Shown here: positions 8,713 to 20,220 of the stretch, piece by piece
How positions within the stretch are numbered: position 1 is the stretch's first letter
Layout: every line of letters begins with the position of its first letter
NCBI GenBank assembly: GCA_025201375.1
Contig: JAIWZP010000033.1
Location: forward strand, 62,001 to 126,000
DNA: 64,000 nucleotides
Direction of reading: 5' to 3'
DNA from: Gongronella butleri
Taxonomy: Eukaryota > Mucoromycota > Mucoromycetes > Mucorales > Cunninghamellaceae
Program-made: the position numbers and the translations under genes
Notes under the pieces: generated by a model
Seen by the model: the letters and a program-made list of their open reading frames with translations, nothing else
What the model was told of the DNA's origin: nothing
Database searches by the model: none

Positions 8713-11700
8713 ATTCGACAGCTTAGCAGCAATGATGCTATCACGTGTGGACCCAATTTGGGTACAAACACGACACGACGCGTCGCGCGTCGAAAAAGAA
8801 ATTCACACACAAAACGAAATTCATGCAGAAAACGCGTCTTTCGAAAATTATGCAGACGCGTCATCATCCAAATTAGGTGAATCTCAAAATTCGCCTGGAC
8901 CCATGAGTTTGCAACACATTTTGAACAACACGGAAACAAACGTCGAAACACCTCCAAAAGTTGTGTTGCCCGAGAAATACAAGGAATTTGCAGCAATGTT
9001 CGATGAGAAATGTGCAGAAATTTTGCCCGAGCATCGCAAATTCGATTTGGACATCCAATTGAAACCAGGCACTACACCACCTTATGGACCAATCTATAGT
9101 TTATCAGAGGACGAATTGAAGACTTTACGCGAATATCTTGACGAGAATTTAAGAAAAGGGTATATCGCCCCAAGCAGTGCCCCCTACGGAGCCCCAGTCA
9201 TGTTTGTACGCAAAAAGGATGGCACGCTACGTTTGGTGGTTGACTACCGCGGATTGAACAAGATCACCATAAAGGACCGATATCCAATTCCCCTTGCAGC
9301 CGACTTACGTAATAGACTTGCTAATTGCAAGCATCTATCGGCCCTGGACGTCCGAAATGCATATATGCAGATACGCGTTAAACCCGGCCAAGAGGGTCTA
9401 ACCACATTTAGGACGCGTTACGGCAGCTATTTTTACCGTACGATGCCATTTGGTCTAGGAAATGCACCATCTACCTTTCAAAGATGCATAAATGAGATCC
9501 TGGGTGATTACGTTGACCAGTTTGTAGTGGCCTACCTTGACGACATCCTAATCTACAGCAAGGATCAAAAATCGCACGATAAGCATGTGAAAATGGTGCT
9601 CAAACGACTCCAAGACAACAAACTTTTCCTCAAACTCGAAAAATGTCAATTCGATGCAAAAGAGGTGACATTCCTTGGACACGTTATCAGTGCTGATGGT
9701 GTGTTCATGGAAAAAGGAAAAATTGACGCGATTGTCAATTGGAAATCGCCAACTTGCGCGAAAGAAGCACAATCTTTTGCAGGTTTTGCCAATTTTTATT
9801 CCTCGCACATCGACCATTATTCGGAATTAATGGTCCCAATTACAAGGTTACTATCGACAAAAATCAAGGCTCCTTGGAAATGGACAGATGAAGCACAAGA
9901 ATCGTTTGAAAAATTGAAAAAAGCATTTTGCTCGGCGCCAATCTTACGACACGCCGACCCTGAATTGCAATTTTTTATGGAAGCTGACGCAAGCATGTAC
10001 GCACTAGGTGCAGTGCTCATGCAACCTGATTCGACGTCAAAAAACGAATTGAAACCTGTGAGTTTTCACAGTAGAAAATTTAAACCAGCCGAGGTCAATT
10101 ATCCGATTTACGACAAAGAAATGCTCGCAATTATCGACTCGCTACAACATTGGCGTCATCATTTGGTTTCAACAAAAAAACCAGTGATTATTTACACAGA
10201 TCATAAAAATTTGGAATATTTTACAACCACTCGCAAATTGAATCAACGACAGCTGCGCTGGGCAGTCGCCCTCGCAGATTACAACTTTGTCCTCAGCTAT
10301 AGGCCCGGAAAAGAACAAGTTCAAGCAGATGCTTTATCTAGACAGCCCGGTTCCCGGCCTTCCGAGGGGGATGAAGCCTACAGCTCCGAATTGAAATTAC
10401 TGACCCCCGACAAATTTTTGCTGACGACAATTTGCACCACGATACCAACACCCGTGGCATCACTGTTGGATGAAATTAAGCAAGGATACGATCAAGACCA
10501 ACTTGCAAAAGAAATTACAGAAAATCTGCATCAAAAAAATTATGAAAGCTATACAATTGTAGATGGCGTCATACGCCACGACAACAAGATCTATGTGCCT
10601 GAATCCAGTCGATTAAAAGTGTTGGAGCAACGCCATGATTCACTTTTAGCCGGACATTTTGGAATCAAACGCACACTTGAACTTTGTAGGCGAAATTTCT
10701 ATTTGCCATCCATGAAGAAATATGTTCAAGATTACGTTGGCACTTGTGAAACATGCAATCGAAACAAGACCAGCCACCACAAACCATCAGGATTGCTACA
10801 ACCATTAGAAACACCTACAAAACCATGGCAGTCGATATCACTGGATTTTATCGTTGATCTACCACTCTCAAATGGGCATGACGCGATTCTAGTCATCGTT
10901 GATCGATTCACAAAAATGGGACATTTCATTCCATGCCATAAAACAACCACAGCAGGCGATACAGCAAAATTATACATCTCGCATATTTTGCGTTTACACG
11001 GCACTCCCAAGGATATTATATCAGATCGAGGCACACAATTCAACTCGAACTTTTGGAAAGGCCTAAACAAAGCACTAGGCACGCAATTGAAAATGTCAAC
11101 GGCATTTCATCCACAAACAGACGGTCAAACGGAAAGACTCAATCAAGTTCTCGAACAATACATCCGATGTTACACCAATTATGCACAGAACGACTGGTAT
11201 GATCTGTTACCTCTTGCAGAATTTGCTTACAATAATTCTGTGCACGATTCAATCGGTCAATCGCCATTTTTTGCAAATTACGGATTTCACCCCACATTGG
11301 ACGTGTCAGTCGAGTCGACCGATGACCACCCAGCCGCATTAGAAAAGGCTATTGAAATACGAGAAATGACCAATGAACTACGAGACAGCATTGAGAAAGC
11401 AAAAGCAAATTATAAAAAATACGCTGACAAAAGAAGATCTGACGCACCAGAATACCAAATCGGTGACAAAGTCTGGTTGCGCACTAGCAATTTGAAAACA
11501 ACACGACCCAGCAAGAAATTGGACTATCGAAAATTAGGGCCATTCAAGATTATCGAAAAAATAAACGCGCTCGCGTTTAAATTGGAATTACCGACAACAA
11601 TGAAAATCCACAATGTGTTCCATGTATCACTTTTGGAACCCATGATCAACAATGGACTCTCCAATCGTTACCAACCACCACCAGAGCCTGTAACGATCGA

Positions 11701-12010
11701 TGGACAAGAAGAATATGAAGTTGAAAAAATCTTGGGTCACCGAGTGCACCGACGAGAATTACAATATCTCGTGAAATGGGTTGGCTATGGACCTGAAGAC
11801 AATACTTGGGAGCCCCCAGAAAATTTAACCAACGCACCTATAGAACTGGCCAGATATCGACAACAAGCGAATTTAGACAGACCCTCGCAGCAAGACTTGA
11901 CGACGGCTGTTCAAGAACAGCCTAGAGCGGGGGTGGTGTCACGGCCCAGCTCGCGTCGAGTGGCAAACATGCGCAAAAAGCGCGTGAGCCGACGCGCTCG
12001 GAGCCATTGA
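8594..12010 (+). CDS. Pol polyprotein: reverse transcriptase, RNase H, integrase, chromodomain
   Basis: The frame is open from 8594 (after TAG 8591-8593); its first ATG is 8639. It overlaps gag-pro by 119 nt in the +1 frame, so expression as a fusion would need a ribosomal frameshift. Numbered from the ATG: RT with the catalytic YLDD at about residue 298; RNase H starting with an EADAS-type Asp near 448; integrase HHCC zinc finger about 663-705; DDE core with Asp near 735, Asp near 796 in SDRGTQF, and Glu near 831; GPF module about 965; chromodomain about 1023-1070 (EYEVEKILGHR...YLVKWVGY). Chromodomains steer integration to marked chromatin. The ORF runs 74 bp into the 3' LTR. No internal stops, so it looks intact. 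Confidence 0.96.
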   Translation, partial: AQAGADVIHHSHSAGMTTRLFTTTKKRKNSGKDYYPPAPEFDSLAAMMLSRVDPIWVQTRHDASRVEKEIHTQNEIHAENASFENYADASSSKLGESQNSPGPMSLQHILNNTETNVETPPKVVLPEKYKEFAAMFDEKCAEILPEHRKFDLDIQLKPGTTPPYGPIYSLSEDELKTLREYLDENLRKGYIAPSSAPYGAPVMFVRKKDGTLRLVVDYRGLNKITIKDRYPIPLAADLRNRLANCKHLSALDVRNAYMQIRVKPGQEGLTTFRTRYGSYFYRTMPFGLGNAPSTFQRCINEILGDYVDQFVVAYLDDILIYSKDQKSHDKHVKMVLKRLQDNKLFLKLEKCQFDAKEVTFLGHVISADGVFMEKGKIDAIVNWKSPTCAKEAQSFAGFANFYSSHIDHYSELMVPITRLLSTKIKAPWKWTDEAQESFEKLKKAFCSAPILRHADPELQFFMEADASMYALGAVLMQPDSTSKNELKPVSFHSRKFKPAEVNYPIYDKEMLAIIDSLQHWRHHLVSTKKPVIIYTDHKNLEYFTTTRKLNQRQLRWAVALADYNFVLSYRPGKEQVQADALSRQPGSRPSEGDEAYSSELKLLTPDKFLLTTICTTIPTPVASLLDEIKQGYDQDQLAKEITENLHQKNYESYTIVDGVIRHDNKIYVPESSRLKVLEQRHDSLLAGHFGIKRTLELCRRNFYLPSMKKYVQDYVGTCETCNRNKTSHHKPSGLLQPLETPTKPWQSISLDFIVDLPLSNGHDAILVIVDRFTKMGHFIPCHKTTTAGDTAKLYISHILRLHGTPKDIISDRGTQFNSNFWKGLNKALGTQLKMSTAFHPQTDGQTERLNQVLEQYIRCYTNYAQNDWYDLLPLAEFAYNNSVHDSIGQSPFFANYGFHPTLDVSVESTDDHPAALEKAIEIREMTNELRDSIEKAKANYKKYADKRRSDAPEYQIGDKVWLRTSNLKTTRPSKKLDYRKLGPFKIIEKINALAFKLELPTTMKIHNVFHVSLLEPMINNGLSNRYQPPPEPVTIDGQEEYEVEKILGHRVHRRELQYLVKWVGYGPEDNTWEPPENLTNAPIELARYRQQANLDRPSQQDLTTAVQEQPRAGVVSRPSSRRVANMRKKRVSRRARSH
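11924..11936 (+). other. Polypurine tract
   Basis: AGAGCGGGGGTGG lies directly before the 3' LTR, where plus-strand DNA synthesis would be primed. It carries one C and one T. It also lies inside the end of pol. Confidence 0.75.
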
Positions 12011-13019
12011 CGCGTTGACGCGTCAATGGCGCGTAAAAAAAAAAAGAAAAGAAAAACGAATTGATACACGACAAGATCATGCTGTATTCAATATTATTGC
12101 CAAGCAAGAAGCGTGTGTAAATATATCAGTGCCTGGCCAAGACGCGCATGGCGTGGCAAGGCAAGCCAATCAAATCAATCAAGAGAAAAACGAAGGGGAA
12201 ACAAGCAAGCAAGAAATACTACAAGTCAAAACCAAGCATTAGCATGCACGGCTAAAAGTCACGTGCATCCAGACCAGTGTCTAGCCAATGACGTGCTAGG
12301 CGCGGCATTGGCGGCAAATTGAAAAAAAAAAAGAAACGGAAAGAAAAGCAACAAAATGTGCAAGTGAAGCATCTGCAACAACCCTGCGCACGCGCACCCG
12401 ATCCATCTGGCACGCCCTTGAAGCCTCGGAGGCACTAATTATGGACATCAGCCGATTTTGCAGGCGATCCTCGGATCGATGGAAAATCGCGCTGTCAAAG
12501 CTTATTTTATTGACAACGCATGGTGACCGGCATGATCCAATTTGGACACTTGATTATTTCCTTCTTTTATTACGCCCAGGTCACATTGCGTGGGAATGCA
12601 CCTATAGGTTGTCGCGCTACCATCTCACAAGCAATGAATGGTTCATCAGCGCGTTTCCTTTGAAAAAAATACCTGAACAAGCGACGGATCACCTCACAGC
12701 ATCACCAATTAGACATTTTGTCAATCTTGTGACAGCACACGTCAATATTTCCAGATCAAGGATGATCCGGAGCGCTGTGGAGAAAAGATTTGGAAAAAGT
12801 ATAAAAAGGGGTCCATTGTCAAATATCCTTTATTCTCTTTCTTTTCTTTTCTTTACACTTGAGATCTATTCTCATTCCCTTCCCCTTTTTTCTTTGTTAC
12901 TCCTCGCACCCCTTCTTTTATTATTCATTAAACAACGATGTATTTGAACCCTATCCCAGTGAGTTTGATGGTGACGTTGGCAACGGCGCCGCCAGCAATG
13001 CCAACAGCGGGACCTGATA
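11937..13019 (+). repeat. 3' long terminal repeat (1083 bp)
   Basis: Matches 3791-4872 except for one extra A in the run near 12035 and one A-to-G change near 12787. Its ATTAAA (about 12927-12932) is the likely poly(A) signal of the element transcript. Confidence 0.97.
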
Positions 13020-13024
13020 CACAT
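13020..13024. repeat. Target-site duplication CACAT, right copy
   Basis: Exact repeat of 3786-3790 directly after the 3' LTR. Confidence 0.93.
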
Positions 13025-13330
13025 TGGGCTTGTTTCTTACTTTAGGGTGACTTGTCATTTTGTCTGCCAATAGCAAATCGCCGGATTTACCTGTTTGGAA
13101 TGCATTGATCACTCGGAGTTTAAAAATATCCAAATTAGGCATTTCCTGGGGGTGAGATGTGTGACCCCTGAGACTTTTCTAAAAAGTGGTTGTAGCGCTT
13201 TGGGGGTTTAAGCTTTTTTGTTGCAAATTTTGCGCTGAATGCAATGTAGCTATTTTTGAGCGAGGTCAGCCAAGCAGTGAGCGAGATAAAGGCAAAATTG
13301 GCCAAATCTAGCCTTTTTGGATCAATTTGC
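13025..13330. repeat. Family A repeat, continuation right of the retrotransposon
   Basis: Resumes the family A copy cut at 3790. It aligns with 56980-57300, including 'cattttgtctgccaat', 'gtgtgacccctgag' and 'gtagcgctttgggggttt'. Joining 3790 to 13025 restores the order seen at 56880-57300. Confidence 0.88.
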
Positions 13331-13344
13331 GAGCTCAAAAATAT

Positions 13345-13672
13345 TAAGCGCGCGTGCGTGCCCTACCGGATTATTGAGCAACAGTTCATCCAGCTGTGAC
13401 GCACGCTCACACTTCTTGTCCTGCTTAGCCCTGATGAGGAGCGGCGTGATTTACTGTAGTCGACGAGCCACAGCAGCGCTGCTTCCAATGCATAAAAAAG
13501 AAAACACATACCGGTAGGAAGTCACCATACCCACAGTCAGCTGCAAGTGGAAAGCTTTCTTCATTGTGTGCTTCATGGCAATGGAGAACGCTTCAAGCAG
13601 AGCATCAAAGGCTTCTTGGCTTGCACCGTCGATTTTTTGCAATACCGTCGTGTACAACAGTAATGACACCAC
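13345..13672 (-). pseudogene. Coding-like fragment, two possible exons, unidentified
   Basis: On the minus strand 13672 down to about 13516 reads as a helical segment (VSLLLYTTVLQKIDGASQE... KKAFHLQLTVG) followed by a GTATGT donor. A second stretch near 13445-13345 (ITPLLIRAKQDKK... QLDELLLNNP) has protein-like character but runs straight into family A repeat sequence and a stop. I can build neither a start nor a complete gene, and I do not recognise the protein. Most likely the remnant of a host gene broken by repeat insertion, or the 3' end of a gene whose 5' exons were lost. Confidence 0.35.
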
Positions 13673-13944
13673 GTGTCAGGTTGCTCTTCCTTAAAGTATG
13701 ATGACTTTTTAAAAAATGGATAGATCAAAAAACACGTGCTCTTGAACCACGGCAAATGCGAGCTTGGAAGAATGGACAAACGTCCGTAGTAGTACTGTAG
13801 TGTTCTCCAGCAGCCCATGGTCCCCCGTTGCCCATGCTGCTGCGTGGTGTGCTCAAGTGTCATTCCTCCTTTTTGGCAACACACCCTGACAGCGCAACTC
13901 CAATAAAAACAAAAGTTTCCAATAAAAACACGCTTTTTTATGAT

Positions 13945-15472
13945 TTAATCCATCTTTTTGACCGCCGCGCGGCGCGGTAGAAAGAACCCTGACACGAGCA
14001 AGAAGCCCAGACCCCAGTGGGCATAATAATAGACGGTCGAGTAAGCCTTGTGAGCGTTGGACAGGTCCAATAGGTCAAAAGTAATGCCTGCATAATACAA
14101 GACGGTCTTGCAGAGGAACCACGCCAAAAACGACTGGAGTCCACGCGTCACGCGGTTCCGCTGGAACGCCGCGTCAATGCCGAGCACGATCAGCCAGTCG
14201 CGCAGGATCCTTTCCGCCATCAAATCGAGAAATTCGAGCAAAAAAGTGGCAAAGTAACCGAGGTGGTGAATCCCGTGCCACGACGCTAGGAAAAACAGCG
14301 TGGCAAATTGCGATACGTGCTTGTTGCCAACCCACATGAGCCGTTTAAACACATAGTATTTGCTCCAGTAGTTGGTGTTGACATTAAAACTGGCAATGAT
14401 GTGATTGATCGAGCGCACCGTCTCATATTGCACAGGGTCCACGTTGCATAGGCCGGCAAACCGGTGCTTGCCGTCCTTTTGTCCTTCGTAGCCAAGGCCA
14501 AAGCCTGCGGTTGCTCCTATTTTGTAAAAAAAAAAAAAAAATTGAGAATTAAGTATTTTCCTTTTTTTTTTTTTTTTGCTAATTTTTGCCAAAAAGCATA
14601 CCCTCGGTCAGTAGCCAGACGCCCAGGTACTTTGTAAAGACGAATTTGCCCGTGAGCCAAAAGAGGCCAAAGCGCTCGAGTGCGGGCCGCGCTGCAAATT
14701 CGTTTGTGATCAGGTAGCTCGAAGGGAACCGCGAGCCAATGAGCTGTTGGACGGCCAGGTAAAACAGGCCACCAAGGAAACAGCGCACCGCGTACATAGT
14801 CTGATGGCGCACGCGCACCCAGGAATTCTCGGGCACCATGCTGAGCCAGCGCTGATACAGAGAAAACGAGAATTGTGGCCCAATGAGGAACGCCGATGGA
14901 TAGTAGCAATATGCGAGCACGTGCATAAAGGGCGGCAAGGTTTCCAGGGGCGAATCGGCCCCAAACGACAGCGGACGGCGCGTTGGATCTTCTTTTTGGC
15001 GTGTTTTTTGGCCACCATCGACAAAATCAAAGGCCAGGCCCATCCAGCGCAGACACAAGACGCATTGCGGCATGGTCCATGAGATTTCATAGTCATTGGA
15101 GGCCATGGCAAAGTAGCCCCACAGCAAGTACACGGCATTAAACAACCAGACACCTGCGGCGGCGGCCGTGCGCCGAGCCGACAATAGCCAGCACCACGCA
15201 TAACACACCATGCACGTGACAAGCGAGTGGTAAATAGCCTGCCCATTGAAAAATAGGGCCAGCGACAGGCCCGTCAAAAGCACATACCGATTGCGCGCCT
15301 GCATCCATTGCCGCATCTGCACCTTGTCATCCACCACACGCTGTGGCGGCTGCCCGTACACGCCCTGATACACCAGCGACGCAGGATACGCAAGCAACAG
15401 CGTCAATAGCAACCGCAATGACGCCTCGGGGATGCCTGTTTGCGCAGAAATATAGACCGTGGGGTGCTGCAT
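13945..15472 (-). CDS. LPCAT3: Lysophospholipid acyltransferase, MBOAT family (LPCAT3/MBOAT5-like)
   Basis: Two exons, complement(join(13945..14516,14602..15472)), give 480 aa; human LPCAT3 has 487. The enzyme re-acylates lysophospholipids in the endoplasmic reticulum membrane (Lands cycle). Many hydrophobic spans are visible. The family active-site pair is present: Asn339 in FNVNTNYW and His371 in SWHGIHHLGY. The junction codon is GGA (Gly291), and the intron has GTATGC...ATAG ends with poly-A and poly-T runs. The start at 15472 is the first Met that fits the family N-terminus; the frame continues upstream only through low-complexity codons. The C-terminus RRAAVKKMD is Lys/Arg-rich, as is common for ER proteins. 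It lies 174 bp downstream of the DHX34 gene on the same strand, with no evidence of co-regulation. Confidence 0.93.
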
Positions 15473-15646
15473 CGAATTACGAAAAAAAAAAGATAAAAAA
15501 AAGAGCCACTTGGGCAAAACGGCGGCGCCGCCACCACCTTTTTCTTTTTTTACGAGCCCCTGATTCAACCCCCGCCCCTTTTTTCGCCATGGGATCATTT
15601 TTTTTTAAAAAAAAAAAGGGGGGGCACATGCCTCCTTTTTTTTATT

Positions 15647-18600
15647 TCAGCCATCACAATTGGCAACATGCTCAAGCAAGTCCTGTTTGCGCAGCGTGAG
15701 TGTATTTTCGCAACGAGCGCAATACCAAAACATACGCATGCTGCCGGGAATCTTGTTGATCTCTTGTTGATCCATGGGGATGGCAGACGCGCACGATTCG
15801 GCACGCAGGCAATCGTACACCAAATGAGGAGTGATTTGGACACCCTGACGAAGCACTAGAAAGACAAAAATGGTCAATTTCGCTCCTTTTTTTTTTTTTA
15901 CAACACTTTTACCTTGGTTTGGCTGCCAAGAGCGCGGCATCCCTTGGTCCTCGGGCCGCTTTTTCCATTTTGTATACTAAATGGTCTGTGGGTGAGCGCC
16001 AAATCAAAGAAAATTGCCTTTTTTTTTTTTTTTACCATGGCCATCATTTTTGACGCGGTGCCAATGGTCAATTCCACAGAAATGGACGTGTTCAAAAAAT
16101 CATTCATGTCGTCTACCGCAAGGAGGAGTGGGGGCAAAAGTGTGAGCGGCGGGGGGGGGGGGGAGAAAGGGATCATGCCCCCTTGTTTTCATGGGATTTT
16201 CTCTTTTTTTTTTTCTTTTTTTTTTACCGAGCAGCTGCTTGACATTAGCGTCAAAGGCGGCCTGGACTTGGGGTGTCCACAGGTGAACCTTATCCATTGG
16301 CGTCTCCTCCACATCCAAAATGTCCTGGATGGCAATTGGCAGGTGATAGCGCACCGACTCGGACACGAGCACGGTGGTTTTTTCATTGTCGTCGTCGGCT
16401 TTGCCTTGATTCTTGCCCAATCGCTTGTCAAACAGGCGCTCCCATGCACTGCGCAGCTGGCATGCGCGCTTAAGCACGCATTGGGCCACCTCGGCCGTCT
16501 TGAATTGCAGCACATAAAAGGCATCGGCCACCATCACCGTGCAGTCGCGGTTCGTGTCCACTACATGTCGTTAAAAAAGCGCGCGCGCGGCGGCGCCGGT
16601 GAGCTTGGCTCTCTTCCCCTGCTTTTTTTTTTTCTCTTTTTTGAGTGAACTTGCAGTGCTTTGAAAATAATAGGAGCATGTGGACACCTATTTTTTTTTA
16701 AAAAAAAAAAAAGATTGGCCCCCCACCCCTTGCATACTTTTTACGGTCCCTGCGGTCACCCGTGTACCTGGCACGCGCGTCAAGTTGAGCAGATACGGCT
16801 TGTTGGTCTCAAGGAGTTGCAAGTAACACAACAATTGGTGTTGGATGCCCTCTTCCACAGCAAGATCATCTAAAAATGCAAAACATGAGCGCGCCGGCCA
16901 GCTTTTTATTTTCATTTTACCTCTGCGCACATTCTCGCCCAGCTCTCGCACCCAGTCGGGATGATGCGCCAGCGCACTGGATGGATGCAACGACAAAAAG
17001 GAAGCCACTAAAGAAAGAAAAAGTTCAGGGATGATGGCGGCTCTCCCCCTTTTTTTCCGTTGTACCTGGTGCATGAAAGACCAATTCGTCGCTTTTGCGA
17101 TAAGGATTGTGTGAATCGCCCATGGCAAACTGCGGGTACAGCGCGGAGCACAGAATTAGCTTGAGGACGAGCACGGTGTCATTGTCCAGGGCGCGTGCGC
17201 GCCGCTCAAGCCGCCGCAGGTTGTTTTTCAGCGAAAATTCAATGGATCGCAAGTCCACGCCGTCATTGTTGTCGTCGTGATCACCATCATACTCGGCCTG
17301 GCCGGTCGATAACACGCGCTGCTGTTTTTTGTGCCGATGATCAAAGCGCCCACGCTTCAACATCTCGCGCTGTCGCCCCTTTTCCGCCTTGGCCGCATCA
17401 TCGTGATCTTGTTGCGTCATCTCGTCGTCCATTGCCGCCCCAGGATCAAAATCTTGCAGAATCTTTTCAAATTGGCCGCGGATCTTGGTAATCTGGATAA
17501 ATTGGGAGAGAAGAGTCAATGGCCACGTTTTTTTTTCAAATTTTTTTTTTTTTTTTTGCGCCAATACCTCGTAGAGTCGCTGTTCCTCCAGACCATGAGC
17601 ACGGCACCATCGCCTTGACGATTCTTTGGAGTGGACCTTTGTGTGGATCCACGCTTGCCATGCGTTCAAAAGCGTGAATGGGTCGCCGTGCGGCGAGTGA
17701 AAGGTGCGCTGCTTTTTGGCCACGTCGTCGCCGCCACTGCGGCCAGCGTGCAAGCGTACAAACGGCGATTGTACGCTCATACACGCGACCATCGTCAGCA
17801 TCGCATCCATGACGCGGAAAACAAGCCCCAGCAGCAGCATCTTGCCAATGACGGCGTCCACCGGCAAATTCGCAAGCACCTGGCCAAGCGCCGTGATCTC
17901 CTCGTCTTGATCCAGCGCACCCAAATTCTGCAAAAGCACCAACGACGCCTCGATGCTTGCCAGCGGCGGCGGCTAAATAGCCAAATTCAATAAAATAAAT
18001 TGGTGGCATGAAATCATCTCATCTGAATAAATTAAAAAAAATTACCTGTATAAAGTCAAATTCGCGCGGGTCGCCGAGTCCCATAGCCTTGATATTGAGT
18101 ACAATGGGCTCGAGCGCGGCGCGTTGGATCTCGGGCACGGAATAGTCGTTTAAATGATTGTATTCGTTTTCCGAGTACAATCGGAAACATTCGCCAGGGC
18201 CCGTGCGCCCTGCACGGCCGGCACGCTGCTTGGCGCTCGCTTTCGAGATCCAGAATTTTGACAGGCGCTGCATGTTGCTAATGGCATCGTGGCTGCTCTC
18301 TTTGACTTTGCCCGAATCCACAATGAATCGGATTCCGTCAATCGTCACACTCGTCTCGGCACTATTGATGGCATAAAAAAATGAGCTCACGTTGTCTCCA
18401 TGTGTGTTGCTCTTTTGGACAAGTTACATGTTGGAACTGATGATGCACTTGCGAATGCCCTCGGGTGCAGCGTCAAAGATCTTGTCCTGGTCATCCATCG
18501 CTACGGACGAGTGCAGAATCAGCACGACCCATTTCCTAAAAGCCAATTGAGTGATCATGCCCTCTAATGTGGACGTGTTTTTACCTTGTCGCGTCGGCAT

Positions 18601-20220
18601 ACGCGCCCAATTCGTCCTCGAGCGCCGTGATCTACCATTTAAATAGAGTAAAATGAATGTAAAAAAAAAAAAAGGTCGATAGTTTTACCTCGTTGATCCC
18701 AGAGACAAAAATGAGCAAGTCGCCACGCTCATGGGATGGCACCGAGTCATCAATATGCTGCATCACCTTGATGTAGGGCGCCGCGTCGATACGAGCCGAC
18801 CGGCTTGCAATGGACGCCTTGATCTGCGCGTTTTGCCGGCTTTCAAACGCGGCGGCGTCTGTCAGACGCGCGTCGTCACGGCCCCCGTTCCAATAATGCA
18901 CCTTGACGTCGTACATCTTGCCAGGCACCACGAGCGACGGCGCGTCAAAGTACTCGGCAAACAATTTGGCATTGATTGTCGCGCTCATCAGCACCAAATA
19001 CAGGTCATCGCGCTCTTTCATCAATCGCTTGAGCAGCGCCAACAAAAAGTCGGCTTTTGGGGGGGAGAGGAAAGGAAAAAAAAAGATCAATACGCTTGCT
19101 CAATTTTTTTTTTTGTTTTGAGACATACTCGCCATGTGCCGTTCGTGAACCTCGTCGACAACAATGACATCGTACATGGAGAGGCGGCTGTCGGCGGCGT
19201 ATTGGCGCAGCAAAAGGCCCTCGGTCAGAAACAGGATGCGCGTGCGGTTCGTCTTGGTGCCTTCAAAGCGCACCTGGTACGCAATCTCCGACCCGTACTC
19301 GTTCATCGTCTCGTAGCTGACGCGCCGACTCAGTGATGAGCACGCAATGCGCCGCGGCTGCGTGCACGCAATCTTGCGGAACCCCGCCGCCATCAGGATC
19401 TGCGGCACTATCACAATCGTCATAATAAATGAATGAGAGGGCCGTTTTGACGTCATTTTCAACGTCTTTTTTTTTTTTTTACCTTGTGTCGACTTGCCGC
19501 AGCCCGTATCGCCAGCAATCAGCAGCAGTCTGTCGTTGCGCAACGTGTGAACAATGGCATTGGCATACGGTGTGATCGGCAGCGACGCGCGCGTCTCCTT
19601 GATTTTCGCTTGTTGCGCCAAACGTCTCTTGCCCACAAAGTCGTGAAACAGCACGAGCGTGTGCCGCAGCAGCTCCGACTGTCGCTCGATCCGACGAGAC
19701 GTCGCCACCGCATCGCCGTCGCTCGACCCCGCACCTCGTTTGTCAATGCCGTCACACACACGACGGTAAAATCCTGAAAAAAAAAAATATGGGTCAATTC
19801 TTCCCCCCTCCCTCCCCGAGACGAGATTCTTTTACCTTCAAATTCGTAGTAAAGAGCGGAGCCAGTCGGCAGCCACCAAGACACGAGGCCGCGCCGCCGC
19901 CGCGAAAAGAACAAATCATCCACTTGCTCATGCCACGGTCGGCCTGTGGACTGCTCCATAGGCACCGCGCCGCACACCTTGATAAACGCACGCGCAGACT
20001 GCAGCGCCTTGTCGCGCGTGTCCTTGTGACTGATCTATCCGTACACGCACACCACGCAGCCAACAGGGAACAAAAAGTGGTGAGAAACGCAGAAAAAAGC
20101 CTGACTTTGGCTTACCACCGCTTTCAGATCCCACGGTTTGGGCTTGGGTGCCACGCGGTACGTCTCACCAGAAGGTAGATACCGTATATCGTCCGAATCC
20201 TGCTGAGCGCGCCGCTTCAT
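15647..20220 (-). CDS. DHX34: DEAH-box RNA helicase DHX34 (mRNA surveillance factor)
   Basis: Seventeen exons on the minus strand: 20116-20220, 19836-20034, 19483-19773, 19129-19407, 18689-19053, 18585-18631, 18428-18535, 18046-18361, 17568-17972, 17066-17492, 16921-17007, 16768-16869, 16655-16687, 16228-16560, 16036-16112, 15913-15976, 15647-15855. All phases close, giving 1148 aa (human DHX34: 1143). Motif [10 protein letters not shown] (Lys195), motif II DEVH (283-286, the DHX34 variant of DEAH), SAT, and motif [10 protein letters not shown] (510-517) are intact. Regions typical of DHX34 follow: [41 protein letters not shown], and a C-terminal zinc-finger-like FWYCARCE...HVANC. In animals DHX34 promotes nonsense-mediated decay through UPF1. 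Intron 13 (16561-16654) has a GC donor (GCAAGT) after a 33-nt exon; the other introns are GT-AG. Many donors run straight into long A tracts. Confidence 0.95.

Larger units (their letters stand above)
3791..13019 (+). mobile_element. Complete Ty3/gypsy chromovirus LTR retrotransposon (Tf1/sushi-like self-priming)
   Basis: Full element of 9229 bp: 5' LTR 3791-4872, primer-binding site 4875-4885, an extra ORF 4791-5252, a long leader, gag-pro 6661-8712, pol 8594-12010, polypurine tract 11924-11936 and 3' LTR 11937-13019. It is flanked by the 5-bp duplication CACAT (3786-3790 and 13020-13024). The LTRs differ by one substitution and one A in a homopolymer, so insertion was recent. Domain order gag, protease, RT, RNase H, integrase, chromodomain defines a chromovirus. 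It sits inside a family A repeat; the same repeat without the element is seen near 56965-56990, which acts as an empty-site control. Confidence 0.97.

Noticed and set aside
6620..11837. Antisense ORFs over gag and pol
   Set aside because: Shadows of the element's coding frames; no domain resemblance.
14710..15246. Second ORF on the minus strand within the acyltransferase gene
   Set aside because: Overlaps the conserved MBOAT frame and has no family features.
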